A stretch of DNA of 64,000 nucleotides from Ignavibacteriota bacterium (GTDB lineage Bacteria; Bacteroidota; Ignavibacteria; Ignavibacteriales; Melioribacteraceae): NCBI GenBank assembly GCA_016713565.1, contig JADJOX010000005.1, positions 1 to 64,000 of the forward strand, read 5' to 3'. Below, one piece after another: positions 25,458-34,222 of the stretch (within the stretch, counting starts at the first letter, position 1; every line of letters begins with the position of its first letter). Position numbers and translations under genes: made by a program. A model generated the notes under the pieces. The model saw only the letters and a list, made by a program, of their open reading frames with translations, did no database searches and had not been told where the DNA came from.

Positions 25458-26425
25458 CTATAAACTTTCACAAAAATCACCAATTACTTTTTTATAGTGT
25501 TTTTTTTGGTTTTGTATTAATGACACTTATTATTGCTGTTGGTCCGGCTATTTCACTTCAAAATAATACTGTACCATTACCAAATTCAAAACCAATGACA
25601 GAACAGGAACTAAGAGGACTAAAAATATATATTTCTGAAGGATGTTTATATTGCCATACGCAACAAGTAAGACCAATCCCTCAAGATAAAATTTTTGGGA
25701 GACCTTCTTCTCCTTCAGACTTTGTCCAGTTAAAGCCACTTGACATTTGGACTATGACACCCGGCGTTTTAGGTTCTGAAAGAACTGGTCCCGATTTAAG
25801 TAATATCGGAAACAAACAACCAAGTACTGTTTGGCAATTAATGCATCTTTATAATCCAAGATCCGTTGAAAAATTTTCAATTATGCAGTCGTTCCCTTGG
25901 CTTTTTATGATAAAAGAAAATCCCGACATTAATGATCTGGTTGTACCGGTACCAAATGAATTTGCACCTCATTCTGGAAAGGTCGTTGCAACTCAAGAAG
26001 CAAATGATTTAGTTGCTTACTTACTTTCATTAAAACAAATTCCAATTGAAGACGCAAATGAAATAATGGAGGGAAAAACTTTATTAAAAAATGTTAATAG
26101 CAATGGTGCTCAGCTTTATAATTCTATTTGCGCAAGTTGTCATCAATCTAATGGACAAGGAGTAGAACAAGCTTTTCCGCCGCTTAAAGGAGATCCGGTT
26201 GTAACTGCTACTGATCCAACCGAACATATAAAAATAGTTTTATTTGGTTCTAAAGGAAAAGTTATAAATGGAAAAACTTATTCTTCAGAAATGCCGGCTT
26301 GGGAAAATCAGCTTTCAAATGATGAAGCTGCTGCAATTATAAACCATGAAAGAAAAAGTTGGGGAAACAATGCTCCAACTGTAACTGTTGAGGATATTGC
26401 TAAGATAAGGAAAGAAGGTAAGTAA
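25454..26425 (+). CDS. ccoO: CcoO-type cytochrome c fused to a second cytochrome c domain
   Basis: Residues 10-32 are a membrane anchor and residues 64-68 are CLYCH in EGCLYCHTQQVRPI, the CcoO mono-haem signature. CcoO ends near residue 195. A second cytochrome c follows with CASCH at 226-230 and MPAWENQLS supplying the distal methionine. Standard CcoO has one haem c, so this is a fusion. The extra domain is very similar to that of the last gene in the operon. Electrons would pass from these haems to CcoN. Confidence 0.85.
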   Translation: MTINFHKNHQLLFYSVFFGFVLMTLIIAVGPAISLQNNTVPLPNSKPMTEQELRGLKIYISEGCLYCHTQQVRPIPQDKIFGRPSSPSDFVQLKPLDIWTMTPGVLGSERTGPDLSNIGNKQPSTVWQLMHLYNPRSVEKFSIMQSFPWLFMIKENPDINDLVVPVPNEFAPHSGKVVATQEANDLVAYLLSLKQIPIEDANEIMEGKTLLKNVNSNGAQLYNSICASCHQSNGQGVEQAFPPLKGDPVVTATDPTEHIKIVLFGSKGKVINGKTYSSEMPAWENQLSNDEAAAIINHERKSWGNNAPTVTVEDIAKIRKEGK

Positions 26426-26427
26426 TT

Positions 26428-26667
26428 ATGCATTTAGTTTTAACATGTTTATTATTTATTCAAGCACTAAATAAATCAATGCATATGAATGGAGGTCCCA
26501 ATGGAATTTTCGATCATATTGTATTAGGTGCTTCTATTCTGATTGTGATAATAGTAATTTTTTTTACTTTAAAATTTTTCATAAAACCAGGTGAAAAACA
26601 AATCACCCATATTAAAAGAATAATTTTAGACGATGATATTAATTCCGGTTCTGAAGGTAGCAAATGA
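26428..26667 (+). CDS. small single-TM subunit of the cbb3 operon (CcoQ-like position)
   Basis: A 79-residue protein with a short N-terminal hydrophobic stretch, a HMNGGPNG loop and one strong membrane helix (HIVLGASILIVIIVIFFTLK), then a charged tail. It takes the place of CcoQ, a small assembly/stability subunit, but has no clear sequence signature. It follows ccoO by two bases and overlaps the next gene by four, so it belongs to the operon. Confidence 0.6.
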   Translation: MHLVLTCLLFIQALNKSMHMNGGPNGIFDHIVLGASILIVIIVIFFTLKFFIKPGEKQITHIKRIILDDDINSGSEGSK

Positions 26668-27485
26668 TTGAGAATGATAATAGTAAGATAAAAATATATT
26701 TGGACAACAATTTAGAACCATATGCAACTTATAGTCCGCCTGCAAAATTTGATTTGGATACCTCAAAACTTGAAGACGGCGAGCATTTATTAAAAGTTGT
26801 AGCGTTAGATTCTTCTGGACGAAAAGGTATTAGAATTATTCCATTTATAGTAAGAAATGGTCCAGGAATTGCTGTGCAAGGATTAAATTCAAATGACATT
26901 GTAGAAGGCAATATTTCTCTTTTAGTAAATGCTTATGGCGCATCCAAAGAAGATGTTTGGTATCCTCATAAAGCAGAAACTCCCGCACCTGTTCCAACTT
27001 GGGCTTGGATTATTTTTATTTTAATAGTTGCATGGGGGTTGTATTATGCATCAATTGAATGGGAACCTGGTGCGGAATTCGCAAACACCCCAACTTTTGC
27101 CCCAATGTCAAGCATAGAAAAAGTACCTGAAATTATAGAAGAATCATCAAATTTGGGTGCTAGTCTATACAGAACTAGTTGTGCAAGTTGTCATCAGTCA
27201 AACGGACAAGGTATACCGGGAGCATTCCCTCCATTAGCAAAAGACCCGATTGTTATAGCGAATGATCCAACCGAACATATAAAGATAGTTTTATTTGGCG
27301 CAAATGGAGCGATAATTAATGGTATAAAATACGAGGGTCAAATGCCAGCCTGGGAAAATCAGCTTTCAGATGAGGAGGTAGCCGCAGTAATAAATCATGA
27401 AAGAACAAGTTGGGTTAATAACGCACCAACTGTAACCCCTGATCAAGTAAATAAGATTAGGAATTCTAAGACGACTTTAAAATAA
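26664..27485 (+). CDS. CcoP-like mono-haem cytochrome c with N-terminal Ig-like domain
   Basis: Residues 1-92 form an Ig-like sandwich (KIYLDNNLEPYATYSPPAKF, LEDGEHLLKVVALDSSGRKG). A proline linker and one membrane helix (WAWIIFILIVAWGLYYASI, 113-131) follow. A cytochrome c domain has CASCH at 173-177 and a MPAWENQLS methionine. Classical CcoP is di-haem with one or two N-terminal helices; here there is a single haem. The total of three c-haems for the complex is kept because CcoO carries the extra one. No signal peptide precedes the Ig-like part, so it would lie in the cytoplasm. Confidence 0.75.
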   Translation: MIENDNSKIKIYLDNNLEPYATYSPPAKFDLDTSKLEDGEHLLKVVALDSSGRKGIRIIPFIVRNGPGIAVQGLNSNDIVEGNISLLVNAYGASKEDVWYPHKAETPAPVPTWAWIIFILIVAWGLYYASIEWEPGAEFANTPTFAPMSSIEKVPEIIEESSNLGASLYRTSCASCHQSNGQGIPGAFPPLAKDPIVIANDPTEHIKIVLFGANGAIINGIKYEGQMPAWENQLSDEEVAAVINHERTSWVNNAPTVTPDQVNKIRNSKTTLK

Positions 27486-27632
27486 ACTAGATTTTGATTA
27501 ATGGTCAAAATAATTTTATTGCATTATTTTTTGTTTGAATCATAACTTCAATGCATATAAATTCAATAACATTGTTTTGGTTAGAAATTTATTACAGCAT
27601 GTATTCTTTCTGCGAAAATACTAATTTTTCTA

Positions 27633-29522
27633 TTATTTATTTTTTCTCATTGTTAATTCAATTAACTTTTGTCCATGCAATAAAATTTTTAATCCGTTTC
27701 TTTTTAATGATATATGTGGCTGTTTAATTTCGTCTTTGTCAATTCCATCTTTATATACATTAATAATATCATGATATGATAAAAGACCCACTAAATTTTT
27801 ACCTTCTTGAGATACTACCGGTAATATCTCAACGTTTGATTTTGCCATTACTTCAACCGCGAATCTAAGTGTTTGATTTAAACCTATTGAAACTCTGTTA
27901 CTTTTTACAAGCGTTTTTATTTTACTATTTGGATTCAAATAATATTTCAGCAAATCATTCGAACTTAGTATTCCTTTATACTCTCCATCATTATTTGTTA
28001 CAATAAAATAATTTGCGTTATTATTTCTTTCCTCATTTAGCCAATCGCATATTTCTTTAATGCTGTTTTCTTCACTCAGAACAACTCCATCTTTTTTAAT
28101 TATTTGTTCAACTGATATTTTTTCTAATATATCCGGTTCATATGAATTTGGAGTTCTCACTCCTCGTCTCGCTATTTTTTCTGTCATTATTGTATGTTCC
28201 ATAAGAAATAAAGAAACTAAATATGAAACTACACAAGTAATAAGAACCGGAAGCAAAGCGTTAATTTGGAATGTTGTTTCAAGAGCAAAAACAATTGATG
28301 TTAATAATGCTCTTGATGAACCGGCAAACATAGCAGCCATACCAATCAATGCGGCTAAAGGAATAGTGATACCAGATGAAGGGAAAAAGTGTATTATTGT
28401 CATTCCTAAAAGTGTACCTATTGCGCCGCCGATTGTAAGCAGCGGAGCTAATGTACCGCCTGAAGTTCCGCTTCCTAAAGCAATTGCCCATGAAATGAAT
28501 TTTAAGATACAAAGCGAAAAAACAATTTGTATCGTTAAATTTCCAGCAAGCAGCGATGTAATATTATCGTAACCAACTCCAAGTGTTGATGGAGCAAAAT
28601 AACCGATAATACCTACAAACAATCCGCCGATTGCCGGCCACCACATCCAATGGATCGGCAGTTTTTCAAAACATTCTTCAATAAAGTAAACTGTTTTGCT
28701 AACAAATACCGAAAGTAATCCAATTATTAATCCAATTAAAATACAGACCAAAAGTGTTGAAATGTCCGGAGATGAAATGCTTCCCATTTCAAATACTGGT
28801 TTTGAGCTGAATAATAAATGGTGACCGGCAGAACCAACCATACAAGCGATTGCAACCGGAACAAGTGAACGAGGCGAAAATTCAAATAATAATAATTCAA
28901 TTGCCAAAAAGATTGCGGCAATTGGTGTCCCAAAAATTGCTGCCATTCCTGATGTCGCTCCTGCAGCAAGTAAAATTTTTCTTTCATTGTGTGAAATTTT
29001 TAGAAGCTGGCCAACTGTTGAACCAAACGCTCCGCCTGTGGCAATTATTGGTCCTTCGGCTCCGAATGGTCCGCCCGTACCAATTGATATAGCCGAAGAA
29101 AGCGGTTTCAAAAAAGTGATAGCGGGTTTAATTTTACTGTTATTCGTTAATATTTGCTCCATCGCTTCGGGAATACCGTGTCCTCTTATTGCTTTTGATC
29201 CATATATAGCCATAAGTCCGACAATTATTCCTCCAATGGCTGGAACAAAAATCACAAAAATTCCAAGTGAGTTACCAACAGGACTTGAATGAGAAAATGA
29301 GAAATTCCCATAGAATGAAATATTAGTAAAATAATCTATTAAATAGACTAGGAATTTTGCAACTATAGAAATTATAATAGCGATTAAGAAAGCAATATAA
29401 GAAATTGTTAGAAGCCGTTTTTTATTATCATTGTTCCTTGGTTCATAATTTTCTGCTAATAAAGTTGGAGTTAAAGATGGGGCAATTGGGATGCCGTTGT
29501 TCAATAAATTTATATTTTCCAT
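27633..29522 (-). CDS. ClC-family chloride channel/transporter with C-terminal CBS pair
   Basis: The 629-residue protein has the ClC selectivity motifs in order: RGHGIPEAME, GTGGPFGAEGPI (with the gating glutamate of GxEGP) and GSGTSGGTLAPLL. About eleven hydrophobic helices span residues 35-450. Two CBS domains follow (VEQIIKKDGVVLSEENSIKE; TLRFAVEVMAKSNVEILPVV), which in this family sense nucleotides. Whether it is a channel or a 2Cl-/H+ exchanger cannot be settled by eye. It converges with the cbb3 operon and stands alone. Confidence 0.9.
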   Translation of the reverse strand: MENINLLNNGIPIAPSLTPTLLAENYEPRNNDNKKRLLTISYIAFLIAIIISIVAKFLVYLIDYFTNISFYGNFSFSHSSPVGNSLGIFVIFVPAIGGIIVGLMAIYGSKAIRGHGIPEAMEQILTNNSKIKPAITFLKPLSSAISIGTGGPFGAEGPIIATGGAFGSTVGQLLKISHNERKILLAAGATSGMAAIFGTPIAAIFLAIELLLFEFSPRSLVPVAIACMVGSAGHHLLFSSKPVFEMGSISSPDISTLLVCILIGLIIGLLSVFVSKTVYFIEECFEKLPIHWMWWPAIGGLFVGIIGYFAPSTLGVGYDNITSLLAGNLTIQIVFSLCILKFISWAIALGSGTSGGTLAPLLTIGGAIGTLLGMTIIHFFPSSGITIPLAALIGMAAMFAGSSRALLTSIVFALETTFQINALLPVLITCVVSYLVSLFLMEHTIMTEKIARRGVRTPNSYEPDILEKISVEQIIKKDGVVLSEENSIKEICDWLNEERNNNANYFIVTNNDGEYKGILSSNDLLKYYLNPNSKIKTLVKSNRVSIGLNQTLRFAVEVMAKSNVEILPVVSQEGKNLVGLLSYHDIINVYKDGIDKDEIKQPHISLKRNGLKILLHGQKLIELTMRKNK

Positions 29523-29970
29523 TATTTACAAATATTAAGGTCATATTTAAAATCCAATAATTTCCTTACCTTTCAGTTATTCAATTAAGTTCATTTGATT
29601 TTAATCTAAAATACATAATTTTTATAATTATTTAAATATTATATTTTAATTTTTAGTTTGTCATGATTTTTTTACAAATGTAATTTGAATCCTAATATTA
29701 TTTTAAATTCTTTCAAAACTTTATGAAATAAAAGTAGGTGATTGTTTTTACTTCATTTTCTACATTTATATAATATCATAAAACTAATTATCATTATTAA
29801 TATTTTGGGAATGATTATGGATGAAGATATTTGCAATAACTTTCTTTTAAAAGAATAAAAACAAATCAGGTTATATTTATTTAATTCTATTGAATAGAAA
29901 TAAATCAAAATTCATTAAGCGTAATATCTTAAAAGAATAATTCTAATTTGTTTCATTCGGTATATTAAAT
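29523..29970. other. intergenic region, nothing assigned
   Basis: About 450 bp between two leftward genes. It probably carries the ClC gene's promoter near 29530-29650. No ORF above 20 codons looks real and no strong stem-loop was seen. Confidence 0.35.
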
Positions 29971-30540
29971 TTATTTTTCCAATATATAATTTAGTTCATT
30001 AACACCGCAATTAAACTGCTGAGCTGATAATAGTTTTAACTTCGTTCTGTTGTTAACATTTACAAACAGAGGAATGCCCTTTCCAAGTAAAACCGGATTC
30101 ACAAAAAGCCAGTAGCCGTCAATTAAATCAAGTTTAATAAGTGAATGTGTCGCACTTGGACTACCAAATAGTAAAATATCTTCGCCTTCGCCTTGTTTAA
30201 TTTGACTTAATTTTTCCGTAAGATTATCACTTATAATTTTAGTATTTGTGAAATCCTTTTCTTTTAAAGATCTTGATAAAACTACTTTTTGTATTTTCGC
30301 ATACCATTTAGAATGATCAATATCATGTTTTGTTGCAGAGGGTTTATTTCCAGCTGTGGGCCAATAATTTTCCATCATCTGAAATGTTACACGTCCGTAT
30401 AATGCCATATCTCCTTTATTTATTCGGTTACCAACATGACTAAAGATTTCTTCATTAATTTTTATCCAGTCCATTTCTCCATTTGGACCAGCAACAAAAC
30501 CGTCAAGCGATATATGCATAAATGAAATGATTTTTCTCAT
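29971..30540 (-). CDS. dihydrofolate reductase-like (RibD C-terminal domain) protein
   Basis: The 189-residue product starts MRKIISFMHISLDGFVAGPN, the hallmark of the stand-alone RibD C-terminal/DHFR-like family, and goes on LYGRVTFQMMENYWP, VVLSRSLKE, GEDILLFGSPSATHSLIKLD and a C-terminal PVLLGKGIPLF. The fold binds NADPH; substrates of these single-domain proteins are mostly unknown. It is distinct from folate DHFR. It stands alone between long intergenic regions. Confidence 0.85.
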   Translation of the reverse strand: MRKIISFMHISLDGFVAGPNGEMDWIKINEEIFSHVGNRINKGDMALYGRVTFQMMENYWPTAGNKPSATKHDIDHSKWYAKIQKVVLSRSLKEKDFTNTKIISDNLTEKLSQIKQGEGEDILLFGSPSATHSLIKLDLIDGYWLFVNPVLLGKGIPLFVNVNNRTKLKLLSAQQFNCGVNELNYILEK

Positions 30541-31102
30541 ATTTTCCTTTTTCTATTGAGTTTAACTTTAATATTATTTTCGCGACTTCAGCAGAAAATA
30601 AACTTAATTTAGATTTGCTTTCAAGTATAATTGATGTAAAAAAGCATATTAATCTTTGATTAAACAAATTCCACTTTTTATTATTCGTAAAAAAAATAAA
30701 AAACAAAATGGTCTTTAGCAATGGAAATCACAAAACTTATAATTAAATTGATACGAGGACACACTTTCAAAACAATTGTTAAATTTTCAAAGATTTGTAA
30801 AATGTTTACCTCAAATTTGCTTATGAAATTATTCACTCTATAACAATTCATTTAGTTAATTTTAATAACAAAGAAATGACTTCGTTCAAATATTTTTATT
30901 AAATATTTTATTTTGTTCTTTTAGTTTAAATTCATCTATCAATAATTTTATAAATACTTATTTATTTAATAATCGGCCATTTAATTGGAATAATGTAAAA
31001 TGTAAATTTCTAATAATATTTTTAAAGAAATCTGAAATAACTTAAATGCAAAAATTCTAAAAACCTTCATTTGTTTTTTTTACACTTTAAAAATGACTAA
31101 TT
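30541..31102. other. intergenic region between divergent genes, nothing assigned
   Basis: About 560 bp without a credible gene. A 72-codon frame on the minus strand upstream of the DHFR-like gene is AT-driven and in the promoter region. Promoters for both flanking genes must lie here but no distinctive operator or dyad stands out. Confidence 0.35.
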
Positions 31103-32029
31103 ATGAATAAAAAAAATATTAAAATTATTTTGGCGTTCGGAGCCATTTATATTATTTGGGGTTCAACTTATCTTGCGACTCGTTTTGCTATAGAGGCAAT
31201 TCCTCCACTATTGATGGTTGGAACAAGATCATTGACTGCGGGAATAATTCTTTATTTCTTAAGCCGGAAAATGACAAATGAAAAATTGAAATATGAAAAC
31301 CTTTTACCGCTTTTTTTATTGGGTGCAATGTTTTTTTTAGTTGGTCACGGTTTGTTAGCATGGGCTCAGCAATATGTGCCTTCTGGCATTGCGGCTTTAC
31401 TTGTAACTCCGGAACCCTTATTAATTTTTGGATTGGAGTGGTTTTTCTTAAAGGATACGCGAAAAAAATTAAAAGGAATTTTGGGACTATTACTTGGGTT
31501 AATAGGAGTTGTTTTTCTAATTGTTTCAACTTCCTCTGCTGCAGATTCAAATAATGATTTACTCGCTTCTATTTTAATTATTTTAGGTACTATTTCTTGG
31601 GGCGGCGGCGCGGTTTATTCTAGAACTGCAAATATTCCAAAATCACCAATGCTTTCATCAGGAATGGAATTGATTTTCGGCGGTTTACTTGTTTTAGCGG
31701 TCGGCTTTATTACAGGTGAAACTTCACAATTTCATTTTGATCAAGTCACGCTTAAATCTTTCCTTGGACTTTTATACTTAATCATTTTCGGATCGGTTAT
31801 TGCTTTCGGCTCATATGTATGGTTATTAAAACAAACATCAGCCACGCGCATTTCTACTCACACATTTGTAAATCCAGTAATTGCGGTTTTACTTGGCTGG
31901 CTTTTTGCAAATGAACAAATTACCTTTGAATTATTAGCAGCCGCTGTTGTAATAATAATTTCTGTTTATCTTGTACTATATGAGCAACTAGTAAAAAGAA
32001 AAAATATTAAGTTAGAAATTAAGGAATAA
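31103..32029 (+). CDS. EamA/DMT-family metabolite exporter
   Basis: Ten hydrophobic helices in two EamA repeats of five make up the 308-residue protein. The first begins IIWGSTYLATRFAIEAIPPL, the family's WG-x-x-x-P-type signature, and has LLAWAQQYVPSGIAALLVTP at helix 4. The second repeat contains ISWGGGAVYSR and FGSVIAFGSYVWLLKQTSAT. The sequence is close to YedA-like exporters, which are poorly defined in substrate. No neighbour indicates the cargo. Confidence 0.9.
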   Translation: MNKKNIKIILAFGAIYIIWGSTYLATRFAIEAIPPLLMVGTRSLTAGIILYFLSRKMTNEKLKYENLLPLFLLGAMFFLVGHGLLAWAQQYVPSGIAALLVTPEPLLIFGLEWFFLKDTRKKLKGILGLLLGLIGVVFLIVSTSSAADSNNDLLASILIILGTISWGGGAVYSRTANIPKSPMLSSGMELIFGGLLVLAVGFITGETSQFHFDQVTLKSFLGLLYLIIFGSVIAFGSYVWLLKQTSATRISTHTFVNPVIAVLLGWLFANEQITFELLAAAVVIIISVYLVLYEQLVKRKNIKLEIKE

Positions 32030-32326
32030 ATTAAATTGAATTTTGGGTTAATTTAATAATTACAAAATATCGTTTATCGATTTACAAATGAAGTAATTTG
32101 ACAAATGCCTAAGTGAAATCATTTTTGAGTTGTTTAAAACAATTCTAAATAATCCATAACTGATTTTGTTGATTGTTAGTATGCTTAATTTTTTTTTGTC
32201 TAACATAAATTAGGCAATATCGTTTTCTAATTTTAATTCATTTGAAAGCTAAAATTTTGGACAATTATAAAGTTATGGATTTAAATAAAATTCTATTGCA
32301 AAACCAATTAACTTAAATTATTGATG

Positions 32327-32863
32327 TTATTTATATTTATATCCATCAATTTTTGTCACGCATTTCCGGCAGTATGTGTTACCTTTTATATCTACTTCTT
32401 CAATACCATTTGAGACATGCATAACACAATCCCAATCAATGCAATGACGCAAACCAAAATTGTGTCCAAGTTCATGCAGAAATTCTTTGATTGTTCTCTG
32501 CAGCAAAATTTCGTGATTGGATATACCGGAATAAAATTCTTCGTGAAGCCTGCAGACAGATAAAATTGAATGTTTACCATTAAGTTGTGCTTCACCAAAA
32601 ATAAATGTTAACGCAGGTACAAAAATATCGACATCAGTCAGGATAACTAATTTACCATTATATTCATCGGAAAGTTTAATTGCCTCAGAAAGAACGCCCG
32701 TTGAGAAATACTGCTTACGATCCGCTGAAAAAAAATTTTCCAGATTTATTTTCAAATCTGCTATCCGAATACAGCAGTTAAATCTTTTTGAAAGTTCTTC
32801 CAAAAGGTTTTGCAAAAGAAGATTATTGAAAAATTTGAGTGGAGTGATAAAAATATCCATCAT
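32327..32863 (-). CDS. archaemetzincin-family zinc protease
   Basis: Residues 130-148 read HELGHNFGLRHCIDWDCVM, and C165/C168 follow (YCRKC). This is the full archaemetzincin pattern: HExxHxxGxxH for catalytic zinc plus a four-cysteine site for a structural zinc, with the Met-turn methionine at 148. The 178-residue length is normal. There is no signal peptide, so it is cytoplasmic. It is the last gene of the sensor kinase/response regulator group; its start meets the regulator's stop. Substrates of bacterial members are not known. Confidence 0.9.
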   Translation of the reverse strand: MMDIFITPLKFFNNLLLQNLLEELSKRFNCCIRIADLKINLENFFSADRKQYFSTGVLSEAIKLSDEYNGKLVILTDVDIFVPALTFIFGEAQLNGKHSILSVCRLHEEFYSGISNHEILLQRTIKEFLHELGHNFGLRHCIDWDCVMHVSNGIEEVDIKGNTYCRKCVTKIDGYKYK

Positions 32864-34215
32864 TACTCATCTTTGCGAAGACTGTATTTACTTATTTTAT
32901 TGTAAAGAGTTACACGGTCAATATCCAACAACTGTGCGGTTTTTGAAACATTCCAACCGTTTTCCGATAATATTTTGCTGATGTATTTTTTCTCCATAGC
33001 AGCAAGACTTTTATCATTACCATTTAAATCATAATTATTGGTCGAAAGATGAAACGGCAAATCTTCCACATTTATTGAATCCGATTTGCCAACAACCATT
33101 GCGCGTTCAACAGCGTTTTCAAGTTCACGGACATTTCCCGGCCAATCATATCCCATTAAAAATTCCATCGCATCTTTTGAAATATCTTTTATTTTTTTAT
33201 TCATCGCCGAAGAAAATTTATCAATAAAAAATTTAACGAGAAGCGGAATATCGTCTCTCCTTTCACGCAGCGGAGGTATCATTATATTGAAAACATTAAG
33301 TCTGTAATAAAGATCTTCTCTAAATCTTCCGGCTTTTACCATTTCCTCCAAAGGTTCATTTGTTGCGGTAATTACTCTAAAATCACTTTTAATCAATTCA
33401 TTTCCGCCGACTCTATTAAACTGTTTTGTTTCAATAACCCTTAATAATTCGACTTGCATTTTCAATGAAATTGAACCGATTTCGTCAAGAAAAATTGTCC
33501 CCCCATTTGCCATTTCGAATTTGCCTTTTCTTTTGAACTGTGCTCCGGTAAAAGCACCTTTTTCATGGCCGAACAATTCGCTTTCTAGTATTGATTCTGT
33601 TAATGCTCCGCAATTTACTGTAATTATTGGGGAATATTTTCTGCTGCTGTTTATATGAATTGCTTTTGCGACTAATTCTTTACCAGTTCCGCTTTCACCT
33701 CGTATCATTACTGTTGTATCCGTACGAGCTACGGAGTTTACTAATTCGTAAATTTTTCTAATCTGAAAACTTTCCCCAATTAGATTATCTGGTTTAATTA
33801 TTTCATCAATATTTTCTTTGAGTTGTACATTTTCTAATTTAAGTGCACGCTGTTCAAGAGCAACTTTTACAAGATGTGAAAGTTCATCGGGATCAACAGG
33901 TTTTGTTACATAATCAAATGCTCCGTTTTTTAATGCCGTAATTGCCGTAGGAACCGATGAAAAAGCTGTTATCAATATAATCACCGCATCATTATCAATT
34001 AATTTAATTTTTGCGAGTAAATCTAAACCGCTCATACCTGGCATTTTCATATCAACCAATAAAAGATCAAATTTTTCTTTTTGATATTTTCCCAAAGCGG
34101 TTTCACCATCTTCCGCCGTTTCAACAATATAGTTATCATCATCAAACCAGTGAAATAGAGATTCACGTACAATTTTTTCATCATCTACTATTAATATTTT
34201 TTCTTTCCTGTTCAT
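32863..34215 (-). CDS. NtrC-type sigma-54 response regulator
   Basis: A receiver domain (residues 5-120) has the phospho-acceptor D55 in LLLVDMKMPG. A sigma-54 AAA+ domain (about 145-375) has Walker A GESGTGKE, the sigma-54 contact loop GAFTGA and GGTIFLDEIG. A Fis-type helix-turn-helix closes the 450-residue protein (VSKTAQLLDIDRVTLYNKIS). It is immediately downstream of its kinase (stop and start seven bases apart). A sigma-54-like promoter and an upstream dyad lie before the HybA/HybB-like operon at 39671-39825, the likeliest target. Confidence 0.95.
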   Translation of the reverse strand: MNRKEKILIVDDEKIVRESLFHWFDDDNYIVETAEDGETALGKYQKEKFDLLLVDMKMPGMSGLDLLAKIKLIDNDAVIILITAFSSVPTAITALKNGAFDYVTKPVDPDELSHLVKVALEQRALKLENVQLKENIDEIIKPDNLIGESFQIRKIYELVNSVARTDTTVMIRGESGTGKELVAKAIHINSSRKYSPIITVNCGALTESILESELFGHEKGAFTGAQFKRKGKFEMANGGTIFLDEIGSISLKMQVELLRVIETKQFNRVGGNELIKSDFRVITATNEPLEEMVKAGRFREDLYYRLNVFNIMIPPLRERRDDIPLLVKFFIDKFSSAMNKKIKDISKDAMEFLMGYDWPGNVRELENAVERAMVVGKSDSINVEDLPFHLSTNNYDLNGNDKSLAAMEKKYISKILSENGWNVSKTAQLLDIDRVTLYNKISKYSLRKDE

Positions 34216-34222
34216 ATTTCTC

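Noticed and set aside
30503..30721. 72-codon leftward frame upstream of the DHFR-like gene
   Set aside because: It overlaps the DHFR-like start in another frame and consists of Phe/Ile/Lys runs expected from AT-rich DNA.
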